From positions 992,001-1,056,000 of the forward strand of contig NZ_WTYX01000002.1 in NCBI RefSeq assembly GCF_009827395.1: a stretch of 64,000 nt of DNA, in the 5' to 3' direction. The notes beneath the pieces are model-generated. The model worked only from the letters and a program-made list of their open reading frames with translations, searched no databases and had not been told where the DNA came from. The DNA is from Pontixanthobacter aquaemixtae (GTDB taxonomy: Bacteria > Pseudomonadota > Alphaproteobacteria > Sphingomonadales > Sphingomonadaceae). Of the stretch, positions 35,399 through 43,604 are shown piece by piece; positions within the stretch are counted from its first letter, which is position 1; every line of letters begins with the position of its first letter. Made by a program: the position numbers and the translations under genes.

Positions 35399-36142
35399 AT
35401 GGACGATCCGTTTCAAATGCAGCGCGAATTACGTTATGGCGCACCGGTCTGTGATCAGGTCCTGACCGGACGATATTTCACTATCGGCTATTCCTGGTAC
35501 TTCCGGCAGGCCAAATGGACTCTCGAAATCGTCAATAGGGGTGGCAAGGAATTTGCCCCCGACGCTTTCTCAAAAGCCAAGCGGATGAACAATTTCCGCG
35601 CCGATGTGCGAATTCCCCACCGCTTCAGAGCCTCGCTCGAAGCCTATAAGGGCAGCGGATTTGATCGCGGCCATCTGGTGGCAAGCGCCAATGGCGATCT
35701 TAGGCATATCGAAAATAGCGAGACTTTCCTGTTGTCCAACATGTCGCCGCAGACAGGCGATTTCAATCGCCAGGCATGGCGCAAACTGGAAGAACGGGTG
35801 CGCGAGCTCAACGAACAGGATGACGTGCTGGAAACCTATGTTCTGAACTGCCCGGTTTTCGATTTCAGCAAGCCGATCGAAATGATCGGCGATGCCAATG
35901 ACGAATACGGCATATCGGTTCCCGTACCGCACGCTTTCGTCAAATCGGTGCTGGCGGAGTACCGCAATGGTGCGCTCAAACTTTGGACTTTCCTGATGGA
36001 AAACAAGAAGCTCGACGATGACTTCGCGAAGTATCTGGTGGTGACTTACGACGCAGAACAACTGGTCGGCGGGCGGTTCTGGGATCGCGCCAGCGGCGGC
36101 GACATGCACGAGATGAAGAAAAACCCGATCCAGATGTGGTAA
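35399..36142 (+). CDS. DNA/RNA non-specific endonuclease (NUC1 family), no signal peptide
   Basis: 247 residues. The metal-and-base motif 'DRGHLVA' (89-95, catalytic His92) and 'LLSNMSPQTGDFNRQAW' with the Mg-binding Asn are intact, so the fold should be active. Typical bacterial relatives are secreted, but this one starts with no hydrophobic segment. The second ATG at 35399 is chosen because ATGGAGG lies 6 bp upstream; the first ATG is 4 codons earlier. It ends 6 bp before a convergent transporter gene. Confidence 0.87.
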   Translation: MDDPFQMQRELRYGAPVCDQVLTGRYFTIGYSWYFRQAKWTLEIVNRGGKEFAPDAFSKAKRMNNFRADVRIPHRFRASLEAYKGSGFDRGHLVASANGDLRHIENSETFLLSNMSPQTGDFNRQAWRKLEERVRELNEQDDVLETYVLNCPVFDFSKPIEMIGDANDEYGISVPVPHAFVKSVLAEYRNGALKLWTFLMENKKLDDDFAKYLVVTYDAEQLVGGRFWDRASGGDMHEMKKNPIQMW

Positions 36143-36148
36143 TCCGGC

Positions 36149-37702
36149 CTATCCGATAAGCGCGGCGACAACCCACACCAACCCTACGATCAGGAATATC
36201 CCGGCGATATCGAGGATAATTCCTGCGCTCACCATTCGCGGCAGTTTGATCCGCCCGGTTGACCAGGCGATGGCGTTCGGGCCGGTCCCCGCCGGCAGCA
36301 TAAAGCCCCAGCTTGCCGCGAGCGCGGCAGGCATGGCCAGCAGCACCGGATCGACGCCCATCGCCACCGTCAGGCTGGCCACGACCGGGATGATCGCGCT
36401 GGCGGTGGCGACATTGCTGGCGAATTCGGTGATCAGCACCACCATCGCGACCAAGGTCAAAGCGACGATAATCAGCGGCACTGCCGAAAGTGGCAGCAGC
36501 GCATTTCCAAGCCATTCGGCCAGGCCCGAAGCGCTCATTCCGGCGGCCAGCGCCAATCCTCCGCCAAACATCATGATCACGCCCCATGGCGCGCGGTCTG
36601 CCTCTTGCCAGGTCAGCAGCGGGCGGCCTGTTCCATCGGGCACAATGAACAGTGCAATTCCCGCGACAATGGCAATGGTGCCGTCGGTCAACGCCCCGTC
36701 CGGCAGCATTGGTTTGAGCCACGGCCCGCTCATCCAAAGCAGAAAGGTGATCGCTATGATCGGCAGCAAACGCCGTTCGGGGGCGCTCCAATTGGTGTTT
36801 GTCGCAATTGCCTGCCGCGCGGCCTCGACATCGAAAGCGTGGGCCGAAACATTCTGGACCCTGGCGATAATCATCGCCGCAATCGGCACGCCGACCATCA
36901 CAATGGGCAGACCGAAAGCGGTCCATTGGGCGAAGCTGATTTGCAACCCGATCATATTGTCGAGCAGGGCCACAGCGATGCCGTTTGTCGGCGAACCAAC
37001 GATGGTTCCCAAACCGCCTATTGATGCGGCAAAGGCAATACCCATTGGCAATGCGCCCGCCAGCCCATCGCGCTCCCCATCGGCCAAACCGCCGCCAGCG
37101 AGCACCGCAAGCGCCATCGGCATCATGATAAGCGTGGTGGAGGTGTTGGAGATCAACATGGAGAGCACCGCTGCGCTGACCATAAAGGCGAGCAGAAGCT
37201 TCTCTGCATTGGCGAGCATCAGGCCCGCGATGATCGCCACAGCAAGGGCCATCACCAGCAAGCTGGCGGGTGCGTTGAAGATCAACATGGACAGTATCGA
37301 CGCGCTCACCACTGCCGCCAGCAGCCAGCGCGATGTGTTGGCGGGCATCGCTTGCCCGCTGCCCACCGTCTTGAGGATCGCCAGCGACAGCCGGCGGTGA
37401 AGACCGGTCCTTTCAATTGCCAGCGCGATAAATGCGCCGCCCAATATGAGAAACAGGATCGGCGCATAATATGCGCCAGCGGTTTCCCTTGCCGACATAA
37501 CGCCCGCAAATGGCAGGACGACAAAGGGCAAAAGCGCGGTGGCGGTAAGCGGAATCGCTTCGGTCATCCACCATGCGGCCATCCACAACACCAGCCCCGC
37601 GACGAGCCAAGCCTCTTGCGGCATGCCCGAAGGCGCGGGAACAATCAGCGTCGCCGCGAATGCAACGAGGCCCAGAATAAAGCCGATCCGGCGTGCGGTC
37701 AT
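36149..37702 (-). CDS. DASS/SLC13-type anion:sodium symporter
   Basis: 517 residues, about 11-14 spans. 'WWMTEAIPLTATALLPFVVLP' and the two Na-site loops 'SNTSTTLIMMP' and 'TEFASNVATASAIIPV' (SNT/SNV-like) are hallmarks of the divalent anion symporter family, which imports dicarboxylates such as succinate, or sulfate. Substrate not readable from sequence. It lies in tandem with the Nramp-like gene but 60 bp apart. Confidence 0.92.
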   Translation of the reverse strand: MTARRIGFILGLVAFAATLIVPAPSGMPQEAWLVAGLVLWMAAWWMTEAIPLTATALLPFVVLPFAGVMSARETAGAYYAPILFLILGGAFIALAIERTGLHRRLSLAILKTVGSGQAMPANTSRWLLAAVVSASILSMLIFNAPASLLVMALAVAIIAGLMLANAEKLLLAFMVSAAVLSMLISNTSTTLIMMPMALAVLAGGGLADGERDGLAGALPMGIAFAASIGGLGTIVGSPTNGIAVALLDNMIGLQISFAQWTAFGLPIVMVGVPIAAMIIARVQNVSAHAFDVEAARQAIATNTNWSAPERRLLPIIAITFLLWMSGPWLKPMLPDGALTDGTIAIVAGIALFIVPDGTGRPLLTWQEADRAPWGVIMMFGGGLALAAGMSASGLAEWLGNALLPLSAVPLIIVALTLVAMVVLITEFASNVATASAIIPVVASLTVAMGVDPVLLAMPAALAASWGFMLPAGTGPNAIAWSTGRIKLPRMVSAGIILDIAGIFLIVGLVWVVAALIG

Positions 37703-37761
37703 TTTCGACGTTCTCTCCCCTACGCCACGCTTTGGCGTGTTCTATCTTGTCGGCCAGCGGT

Positions 37762-39000
37762 TCAAAGCATGAAGTAACTCACCGCGAGCGCGCCCATCAC
37801 CGCAATGGCCAATATGTTCAGCCCCCTGATCGCGGCGCTTGGTCTGGCACTATCCGGCATCGCGCAGCGGGTGACAACCAAGTGATTGAGCAGCGCAATT
37901 ATGGGGGCCGATAGAAAGGCGAGCGAAGTCGCCAGATCGACAAAAGTGCCAAAGTCGGTGAGCAGGAACAGCACCGCCGCAAAAGCGAGCGCGGCAACCG
38001 ATAGCACGATTATAATATAGGCGCGGCGCAATGTCAGCGGATCGTTGTCATTGCCGATTTCCCGAAAGGCAGCGGTGAACGATTTTCCATAGGCGTCAAA
38101 GGCAACGAACATCGTCGACAGCATCACCGCCAAGGCTGAAATGGCTGCGAGCAATGCGGGGACCGGGCCCAGCGTTTCGCGGTAGAGCCCGACCAGCTGC
38201 GCCGCGAAGCCGACAGCGTCGGAAGCAGGCTCTACATTTCCTGTGTGCATTACGCCCGCACCCATGATGCAGAAGCAAAGCGCAAGAATGCCGCTCACCA
38301 GATAGCCGCCGAGGAATCCTTTGCGCGCCTCGGCCAACGTCGCGCGCTGTTCCGGCGGAACATTCTCTTCGGCTTCCACGGTCCAGATCGATTGCGGCAC
38401 GGAAACGTCGAGCGGGTTGGGCATAAATCCGGCCAGAGCGATAACGAACAGCAATGCGGCCGGATCGGCAATCCAGCTGGTATCGGCAAGTGTTCTCCAC
38501 TCGACCCCCGGCAAGACCATCACTGTCGTCGCCAAGGTCGCCAGGATCAGGAACAGCATCAAAAGGCGATTGACCCGGTCGAGCCAGTGATAGCCGCCGA
38601 CTATGATCAGGAACACCGTCGAACCCAGCACAATCGCAATTAGGGCGGGCAATGCGAGATCGATACCGGTCAGCGCGCCCAGCAAACCCGCCGTAGTGGC
38701 GCTGATCGCAGCAACAATGATGGGCGCCACGGGCACGATCACCAGACAGAACAGAATGGGCGCCCACAGGCCCAATTCGCGATAGCCCGCCAGCAGCGAT
38801 TGCCGGGTCGATTGTCCGTAATCGACGCCAAAGCGGTAGGCGGGATATTTGAGGATATTGATGACCACAATCGTGGCCACCAGAGCGAGCCCGAACAATG
38901 CGCCCGCCCGTGTGGACTGCACCAGATGCGACACCCCGACCGCCGCGCCCGAAAACAAAAGCCCAGGCCCCAGCGTGCGCCAGAAATTCGCCTTTGCCAT
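37762..39000 (-). CDS. Nramp-related transporter lacking the DPGN metal motif
   Basis: 412 residues with about 11 spans. The N-terminus aligns with MntH without gaps ('LGPGLL...QSTRAG' against 'GPAFI...NIQAG') but the metal motif DPGN is replaced by GVSH (22-25). In the later helix the family 'MPH' is 'MPN' (FMPNPLDV), which keeps the Met. So Mn/Fe transport as in MntH is unlikely, and another ion or solute is suggested. ATG at 39000 with AGAGG upstream. Confidence 0.82.
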   Translation of the reverse strand: MAKANFWRTLGPGLLFSGAAVGVSHLVQSTRAGALFGLALVATIVVINILKYPAYRFGVDYGQSTRQSLLAGYRELGLWAPILFCLVIVPVAPIIVAAISATTAGLLGALTGIDLALPALIAIVLGSTVFLIIVGGYHWLDRVNRLLMLFLILATLATTVMVLPGVEWRTLADTSWIADPAALLFVIALAGFMPNPLDVSVPQSIWTVEAEENVPPEQRATLAEARKGFLGGYLVSGILALCFCIMGAGVMHTGNVEPASDAVGFAAQLVGLYRETLGPVPALLAAISALAVMLSTMFVAFDAYGKSFTAAFREIGNDNDPLTLRRAYIIIVLSVAALAFAAVLFLLTDFGTFVDLATSLAFLSAPIIALLNHLVVTRCAMPDSARPSAAIRGLNILAIAVMGALAVSYFML

Positions 39001-39055
39001 AAATTGCCTCTCCCCCAGCAATGTCTATGCAACCGGGGAAGGATCGGCAAACAGA

Positions 39056-39083
39056 AAAGGGCGCAGCTTTCGCCGCGCCCTTT
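39056..39083 (-). terminator. Terminator downstream of infC
   Basis: The stem AAAGGGCGC with GCGCCCTTT has a 10-nt loop; on the minus strand it is followed by TTTCTGTTTG. It lies just after the infC stop, and just upstream of the Nramp-like start. Confidence 0.7.
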
Positions 39084-39105
39084 CTGAGTTTCAAATGGGT
39101 GCCGC

Positions 39106-39627
39106 CTATTTCGGCGCCAGCACCATCAGCATCTGGCGGCCTTCGAGGCGCGGGAATGCTTCGACTTTGGCCACTTCGGCGGTGTCATCCTGCACGCGCT
39201 TGAGCAGGTCCATGCCTAATTGCTGGTGCGCCATTTCGCGGCCGCGGAAGCGCAGGGTCATTTTGACCTTGTCGCCATTGTCGATGAATTTGAAGACATT
39301 GCGCATCTTCACGTCATAATCATGCGTGTCGATATTGGGGCGCATTTTGACTTCTTTGATGTCTTGCGTTTTCTGGCTCTTGCGCGCGGCGTTGGCCTTT
39401 TTCTGCGCTTCGAAGCGGTATTTGCCGACATCGAGAAACTTACACACCGGTGGGTCGGCATTGGGGCTGACCTCTACGAGATTCAGGCCGACATCCGCCG
39501 CCTGCTCAATCGCTTCTTTGGTGTACATAACGCCCAAGTTTTCACCTTGGTCGTCGATTACGCGAACCTTGTCGCTTTGAATGAAATTATCGTAGCGCGG
39601 ACCGCTCTTGGTGGGCGGGGTGTTCAT
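39106..39627 (-). CDS. infC: Translation initiation factor IF-3
   Basis: 173 residues. 'VRVIDDQGENLGVMYTKEAIEQA' (N-domain) and 'VKMTLRFRGREMAHQQLGMDLL' (C-domain) are characteristic. It binds the 30S subunit and checks initiator codon choice. The start is an ATG, whereas many bacteria use a rare AUU for autoregulation, and no strong Shine-Dalgarno sequence is seen. rpmI and rplT are not adjacent. Confidence 0.97.
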   Translation of the reverse strand: MNTPPTKSGPRYDNFIQSDKVRVIDDQGENLGVMYTKEAIEQAADVGLNLVEVSPNADPPVCKFLDVGKYRFEAQKKANAARKSQKTQDIKEVKMRPNIDTHDYDVKMRNVFKFIDNGDKVKMTLRFRGREMAHQQLGMDLLKRVQDDTAEVAKVEAFPRLEGRQMLMVLAPK

Positions 39628-39762
39628 GCGCCGAGGTGGACGGGCTATGGGGTGTTCTCCTGATTGACCAATTGTTGTGCGCGTTACTTAGGAGGGAATC
39701 CCCGAGAGCGCTAGGGGAGAGAAGCGTATATTTGGGAATGGTTTCCGCCTGTGGCGCGAGTG

Positions 39763-40455
39763 CTACGCTGCCCTGCGCCATAGTGGAAATTGGGCGAGCT
39801 TTCCGGCTGCGGGCAACACCGCGTCGATCCGGTCGGCGGGTTGCATGGCATCGAGAATGGCTGGATCCTTTGCGTCCATGCCGCCCGTCAATGCGCCAAA
39901 GGCGGGCAGGATAATGCGGTCTCCGCCCGTTTTGCTCCGGCTGACAACAGCGCAAGGTCGCCTGATAAAGCGTTTTCTTACATGGAGTTGCAAGCGAGGG
40001 TGGTAGTGGCCGGAGAATTCGGGGCGGGTCTCGCCGCGTTTGGCTTCGTGCCGCAAAACCATCCCTGCGATTTCCAGTTCCTCTGCAATCGTGCCGCCCG
40101 CTTTCGCTCCCATATGCGGGTCGTGATTGCCGGTGATCCATACCCAGTCGACCGCCCGGGTAAGGGCCGACAGCATTCCCGCCGCATGCGGTTCAAGCCG
40201 GGCGGACCCTTCGTTGTCATGAAAATTGTCGCCCAGAGTGAACACCCGCCGCGCGCCGGTTTCGCGAATCGCTTCTGCCACCCGCTCCAGCGTTTCGCGG
40301 CTGTCATAGGGCGGCAGCATCTGTCCGTGCTTGGCGTAAAAGCTGGACTTTTCGAGATGCAGATCAGCCACGAGCAAGGCCGATTCAGCGCGCCAAAAGA
40401 GCGCGCCCGAGGTGGTGAGCGCAAATTCCTGATTGGCGAACGAAAGGGGAACCAT
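39763..40455 (-). CDS. PdeM-type metallophosphoesterase, ligase-associated DNA damage response family
   Basis: 230 residues. 'LLVADLHLEKS', 'TLGDNFHDNEG', 'ITGNHDPHM' and 'FSGHYHPRL' give the two-metal site of calcineurin-like phosphoesterases and match the family found with ATP-dependent DNA ligase and Lhr helicase genes. Those partner genes are not in this window, so the copy here is an orphan. A symbol is not assigned for that reason. Confidence 0.85.
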   Translation of the reverse strand: MVPLSFANQEFALTTSGALFWRAESALLVADLHLEKSSFYAKHGQMLPPYDSRETLERVAEAIRETGARRVFTLGDNFHDNEGSARLEPHAAGMLSALTRAVDWVWITGNHDPHMGAKAGGTIAEELEIAGMVLRHEAKRGETRPEFSGHYHPRLQLHVRKRFIRRPCAVVSRSKTGGDRIILPAFGALTGGMDAKDPAILDAMQPADRIDAVLPAAGKLAQFPLWRRAA

Positions 40456-40502
40456 TCGTTGGGATTGGACTCTTTACCCGGCCAGTGCAACCCCTATTCC
40501 CG

Positions 40503-40592
40503 GTCATCCTGAGCTTGTCGAAGGATTGCTTTTTACTTTTGGCGAAGCGTCTGTAGAGAAAGGCAGCCCTTCGACAGGCTCAGGGCGAACGG
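40503..40592. repeat. REP-like inverted repeat
   Basis: CCTGAGCTTGTCGAAGG at the left and CCTTCGACAGGCTCAGG at the right are near-perfect inverse copies separated by about 50 bp. This element is common between genes in sphingomonads. It lies between pdeM and hemF. Confidence 0.9.
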
Positions 40593-40599
40593 AATAATT

Positions 40600-41457
40600 A
40601 TGACTGACCACACCAATCACACCGCCCGCGCCAAAGAATGGTTCGAGGACCTGCGCACGCAAATCACCAACGAGTTCGAAGCCATCGAACGCGAAGCCGG
40701 AAGCGATGCCAGCTTCATGTTCACCCCGTGGCAGCGCGAAGAAGAGGGCAATGCTGACCCCGGCGGCGGTGTGCAGGGCCTGATGAAAGGCAAAGTGTTC
40801 GAGAAAGTCGGCGTCAATGTTTCGACCGTTCGCGGCAATTTTGCGCCCGAATTCGCGGGGAGCATCAATGGGGCCGATGCCGAAAATCGCAGTTTTACCG
40901 CAACCGGCATCAGCCTGGTCGCGCATATGGCCAATCCGCATGTGCCCGCCGTGCATATGAACACGCGCTTCCTTACAACGGGCAAAGCGTGGTTTGGCGG
41001 CGGTGCCGATCTCAACCCGCCGATCCCGTATGAGGAAGACACCGGCGAATTTCACGCTGCTTTCCGCGCGGCCTGTGCAGCACACAATCCGACCTATTAC
41101 GACAAGTTCAAGAAATGGGCGGATGACTATTTCTACATCCCGCACCGCCAATGCCATCGCGGCGTCGGCGGGATATTTTACGACCATCTTGAAGTGGCAG
41201 ACGACGCTGCTTTCGAACGCAATTTCGCTTTCACCAAAGATGTCGGAAAAACCTTCCTCGAGATTTATCCCAAGCTGGTCCGGCGGCGGATGGATGCAGA
41301 ATTTACCGAGGCAGACAAGCAAACGCAGCTGGAATGGCGCGGCCGCTATGCAGAGTTCAATCTGGTCTATGATCGCGGGACCCTGTTCGGCCTCAAAACC
41401 GGCGGCAATATCGATGCGATATTGATGAGCCTGCCGCCCGAAGCGGTGTGGTCGTGA
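40600..41457 (+). CDS. hemF: Oxygen-dependent coproporphyrinogen III oxidase
   Basis: 285 residues, the usual length. 'VHMNTRFL', 'WFGGGADLNPP' and 'HRGVGGIFYDHLE' are family hallmarks. It decarboxylates coproporphyrinogen III to protoporphyrinogen IX with O2 in haem synthesis. The last residues end at 'LPPEAVWS'. An 8-bp palindrome follows the gene. Confidence 0.97.
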   Translation: MTDHTNHTARAKEWFEDLRTQITNEFEAIEREAGSDASFMFTPWQREEEGNADPGGGVQGLMKGKVFEKVGVNVSTVRGNFAPEFAGSINGADAENRSFTATGISLVAHMANPHVPAVHMNTRFLTTGKAWFGGGADLNPPIPYEEDTGEFHAAFRAACAAHNPTYYDKFKKWADDYFYIPHRQCHRGVGGIFYDHLEVADDAAFERNFAFTKDVGKTFLEIYPKLVRRRMDAEFTEADKQTQLEWRGRYAEFNLVYDRGTLFGLKTGGNIDAILMSLPPEAVWS

Positions 41458-41492
41458 CGCATTTGGTTCCGGCACGCACCCACTGTACCGCT

Positions 41493-41512
41493 TGAACAAG
41501 GGCACTTGTTCA
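41493..41512. promoter_or_regulatory. Perfect 8+8 bp palindrome between hemF and a peptidase
   Basis: TGAACAAG and CTTGTTCA face each other around GGCA. It has the form of a dimeric operator; the spacing does not match a LexA box. No T-run follows, so termination is less likely. Confidence 0.4.
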
Positions 41513-41574
41513 TCGGCGATTGATCCGCCATTTGCCAATGCGATTATAGATTTTCCCGAACTCCGGAGATTCCG

Positions 41575-43452
41575 ATGCGTTTTCTCGCTACTGCTGCTGC
41601 TGCCCTTCTTCTCGCGAGCTGTTCCTCGCCCGAAAGCGGCGATCCCGATGCGCCCAAAGTCGCGCCGATCCTGACCAGCGAAGACGCAAAAGACGACCAA
41701 ACCTTTGCCGATCCCGAGAAAGCACGTGTAACGCATATCGATCTCGATCTTGCGCTCGATTTTGACGAACAGATGGTTTCGGGCAGCGCGATGCTGGACA
41801 TAATCGCCGCGGCTGATGTCGATACGGTGGTGCTCGACAATGATGGCTACACGGTGGAATCGGTTACCGATGGCGAGGGAAAACCGCTCGATTATGAAGT
41901 TGGTGAGGTGGTTGAAGGCAAAGGTGCGCCGCTCAGCATTACAATGGGTGAGGCGCGCGAGATCACCATTGCCTATTCGGCAAAAGATGCAGCGGCGCTG
42001 CAATGGCTGACCCCCGAACAGACTGCTGGCGGAGAGCATCCTTATCTGCTCAGCCAGGGGCAAGCGACGCTCAACCGGACATGGATCCCCACGCAGGACA
42101 GCCCGGGAATTCGCCAGACATGGTCGGCGCGGATTACAGCGCCAGAGGAATTGACAGTGGTGATGTCGGGGCTGTCGGGCGATGAAGCAGAGACGCTTGA
42201 TGATGGCCGCCGTGCTTTCAACTTCACCATGGACAAGCCGGTTGCGCCCTATCTGATCGCGATCGCGGCGGGCGACATTGTGTTTCAGGAACTCGGCCCC
42301 CGTTCGGGCGTGTGGAGCGAGCCGTCGATGATCGAAGCGGCTGCGGCCGAGCTATCCGATGTCGAGGCAATGATCGACGCGGCCGAGGCGCTTTACGGCG
42401 AATATCGCTGGGGCCGCTATGACATGATCGTTCTGCCGCCGGCATTCCCATATGGCGGGATGGAAAACCCGGTCATGACATTCCTTACGCCGACATTCAT
42501 TGCGGGTGACAAATCGAATAACGGTCTGATCGCGCACGAACTGGCGCATAGCTGGTCGGGCAATCTGGTTACCAATGCCAATTGGAGCGACAGCTGGCTC
42601 AACGAAGGCGTGACGTCCTATTTCGAGAACCGGATTGTCGAGGAAATCTACGGCAAGAAACGCGCAGATCAGGAAGCCGCACTGGCCTTTGCCAATATAG
42701 AGGAAACGCTGGCGGATGTCGGTGCAGACGCGCCGGGGACTGCACTCCACCAGCCAGCCAATACCGACCCGGTGGGCAGCGCGATCATTTATGACAAAGG
42801 CGCCTATTTCCTGCGTACGGTGGAAAGCATTGTCGGGCGCGAGCGGTTCGATGCGTGGCTTCAGCAGTGGTTCGACAATCACGCATTCCAGCCTGCCACA
42901 TCGGCGATGCTGCTGGCCGATATGGAGGAAAATCTGGTCAAGGATGAAGCCGAGGCTGAAAAGCTGATGCTTCGCGAATGGATTTACGAACCGGGCCTGC
43001 CGAGCAATGTCGCCAAGCCGGACCCGGCGGCGTTTGCCGAAGTCGATGCTGCGGCCAAGGCATTTTCCGATGACCGCACTCTGGACGAAAGCGAATGGGC
43101 CAAATGGACATCGGCAGAGCGTCAGCGCTTCCTTGCCAATATTCCGAAGGAAATGATGGAAGCCGAACTGGCGGGTTTGGACGAGGCACTGCGCCTGTCG
43201 GATTCGACCAACAATGAGGTGCTTTTCCTGTGGCTCGAACTGGCAATGGACAACCAGTATGAGCGGGCGGTCCCCACGGTTGACGCGTTTCTTTCGAAAG
43301 TCGGACGCCGCAAATTCGTCGCGCCGCTGTTCGAAACGCTGATGAACGAAGGTGCGTGGGGTCAAACGATCGCCAAACGCATCTACGCCAAAACCCGTCC
43401 CAGCTACCATTCGGTGACGCAGGGCACGGTTGATGGCTTGGTGCTTGGCTGA
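41575..43452 (+). CDS. M1 family (leukotriene-A4-hydrolase-like) metallopeptidase, lipoprotein
   Basis: 625 residues. Lipobox LLLASC (Cys16) anchors it in the envelope. 'YGGMENPVMTF' (exopeptidase GxMEN) and 'HELAHSWSGNLVTNANWSDSWLNEG' give the HExxH-x18-E zinc site. The C-terminal helical domain is of the LTA4-hydrolase type. It should trim N-terminal residues of peptides in the periplasm. Confidence 0.95.
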   Translation: MRFLATAAAALLLASCSSPESGDPDAPKVAPILTSEDAKDDQTFADPEKARVTHIDLDLALDFDEQMVSGSAMLDIIAAADVDTVVLDNDGYTVESVTDGEGKPLDYEVGEVVEGKGAPLSITMGEAREITIAYSAKDAAALQWLTPEQTAGGEHPYLLSQGQATLNRTWIPTQDSPGIRQTWSARITAPEELTVVMSGLSGDEAETLDDGRRAFNFTMDKPVAPYLIAIAAGDIVFQELGPRSGVWSEPSMIEAAAAELSDVEAMIDAAEALYGEYRWGRYDMIVLPPAFPYGGMENPVMTFLTPTFIAGDKSNNGLIAHELAHSWSGNLVTNANWSDSWLNEGVTSYFENRIVEEIYGKKRADQEAALAFANIEETLADVGADAPGTALHQPANTDPVGSAIIYDKGAYFLRTVESIVGRERFDAWLQQWFDNHAFQPATSAMLLADMEENLVKDEAEAEKLMLREWIYEPGLPSNVAKPDPAAFAEVDAAAKAFSDDRTLDESEWAKWTSAERQRFLANIPKEMMEAELAGLDEALRLSDSTNNEVLFLWLELAMDNQYERAVPTVDAFLSKVGRRKFVAPLFETLMNEGAWGQTIAKRIYAKTRPSYHSVTQGTVDGLVLG

Positions 43453-43604
43453 TCGCGTGGGCAAGGCCGAACACTGACCCGACTGTTTTTCACCCGTCGG
43501 GCGCTGCTCGTCCGGTTGTCCTTGCAACCACACTGCGCCGCCATGTTGCGATTTAGCGCCGATTCCGCTTGCGCTTCTGGCTGCAATACGCACATTTGCC
43601 ATTG

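Noticed and set aside
40504-42063. A 519-codon minus-strand frame opposite hemF and the M1 peptidase
   Set aside because: It crosses two genes with clear family motifs and a REP hairpin; no start context.
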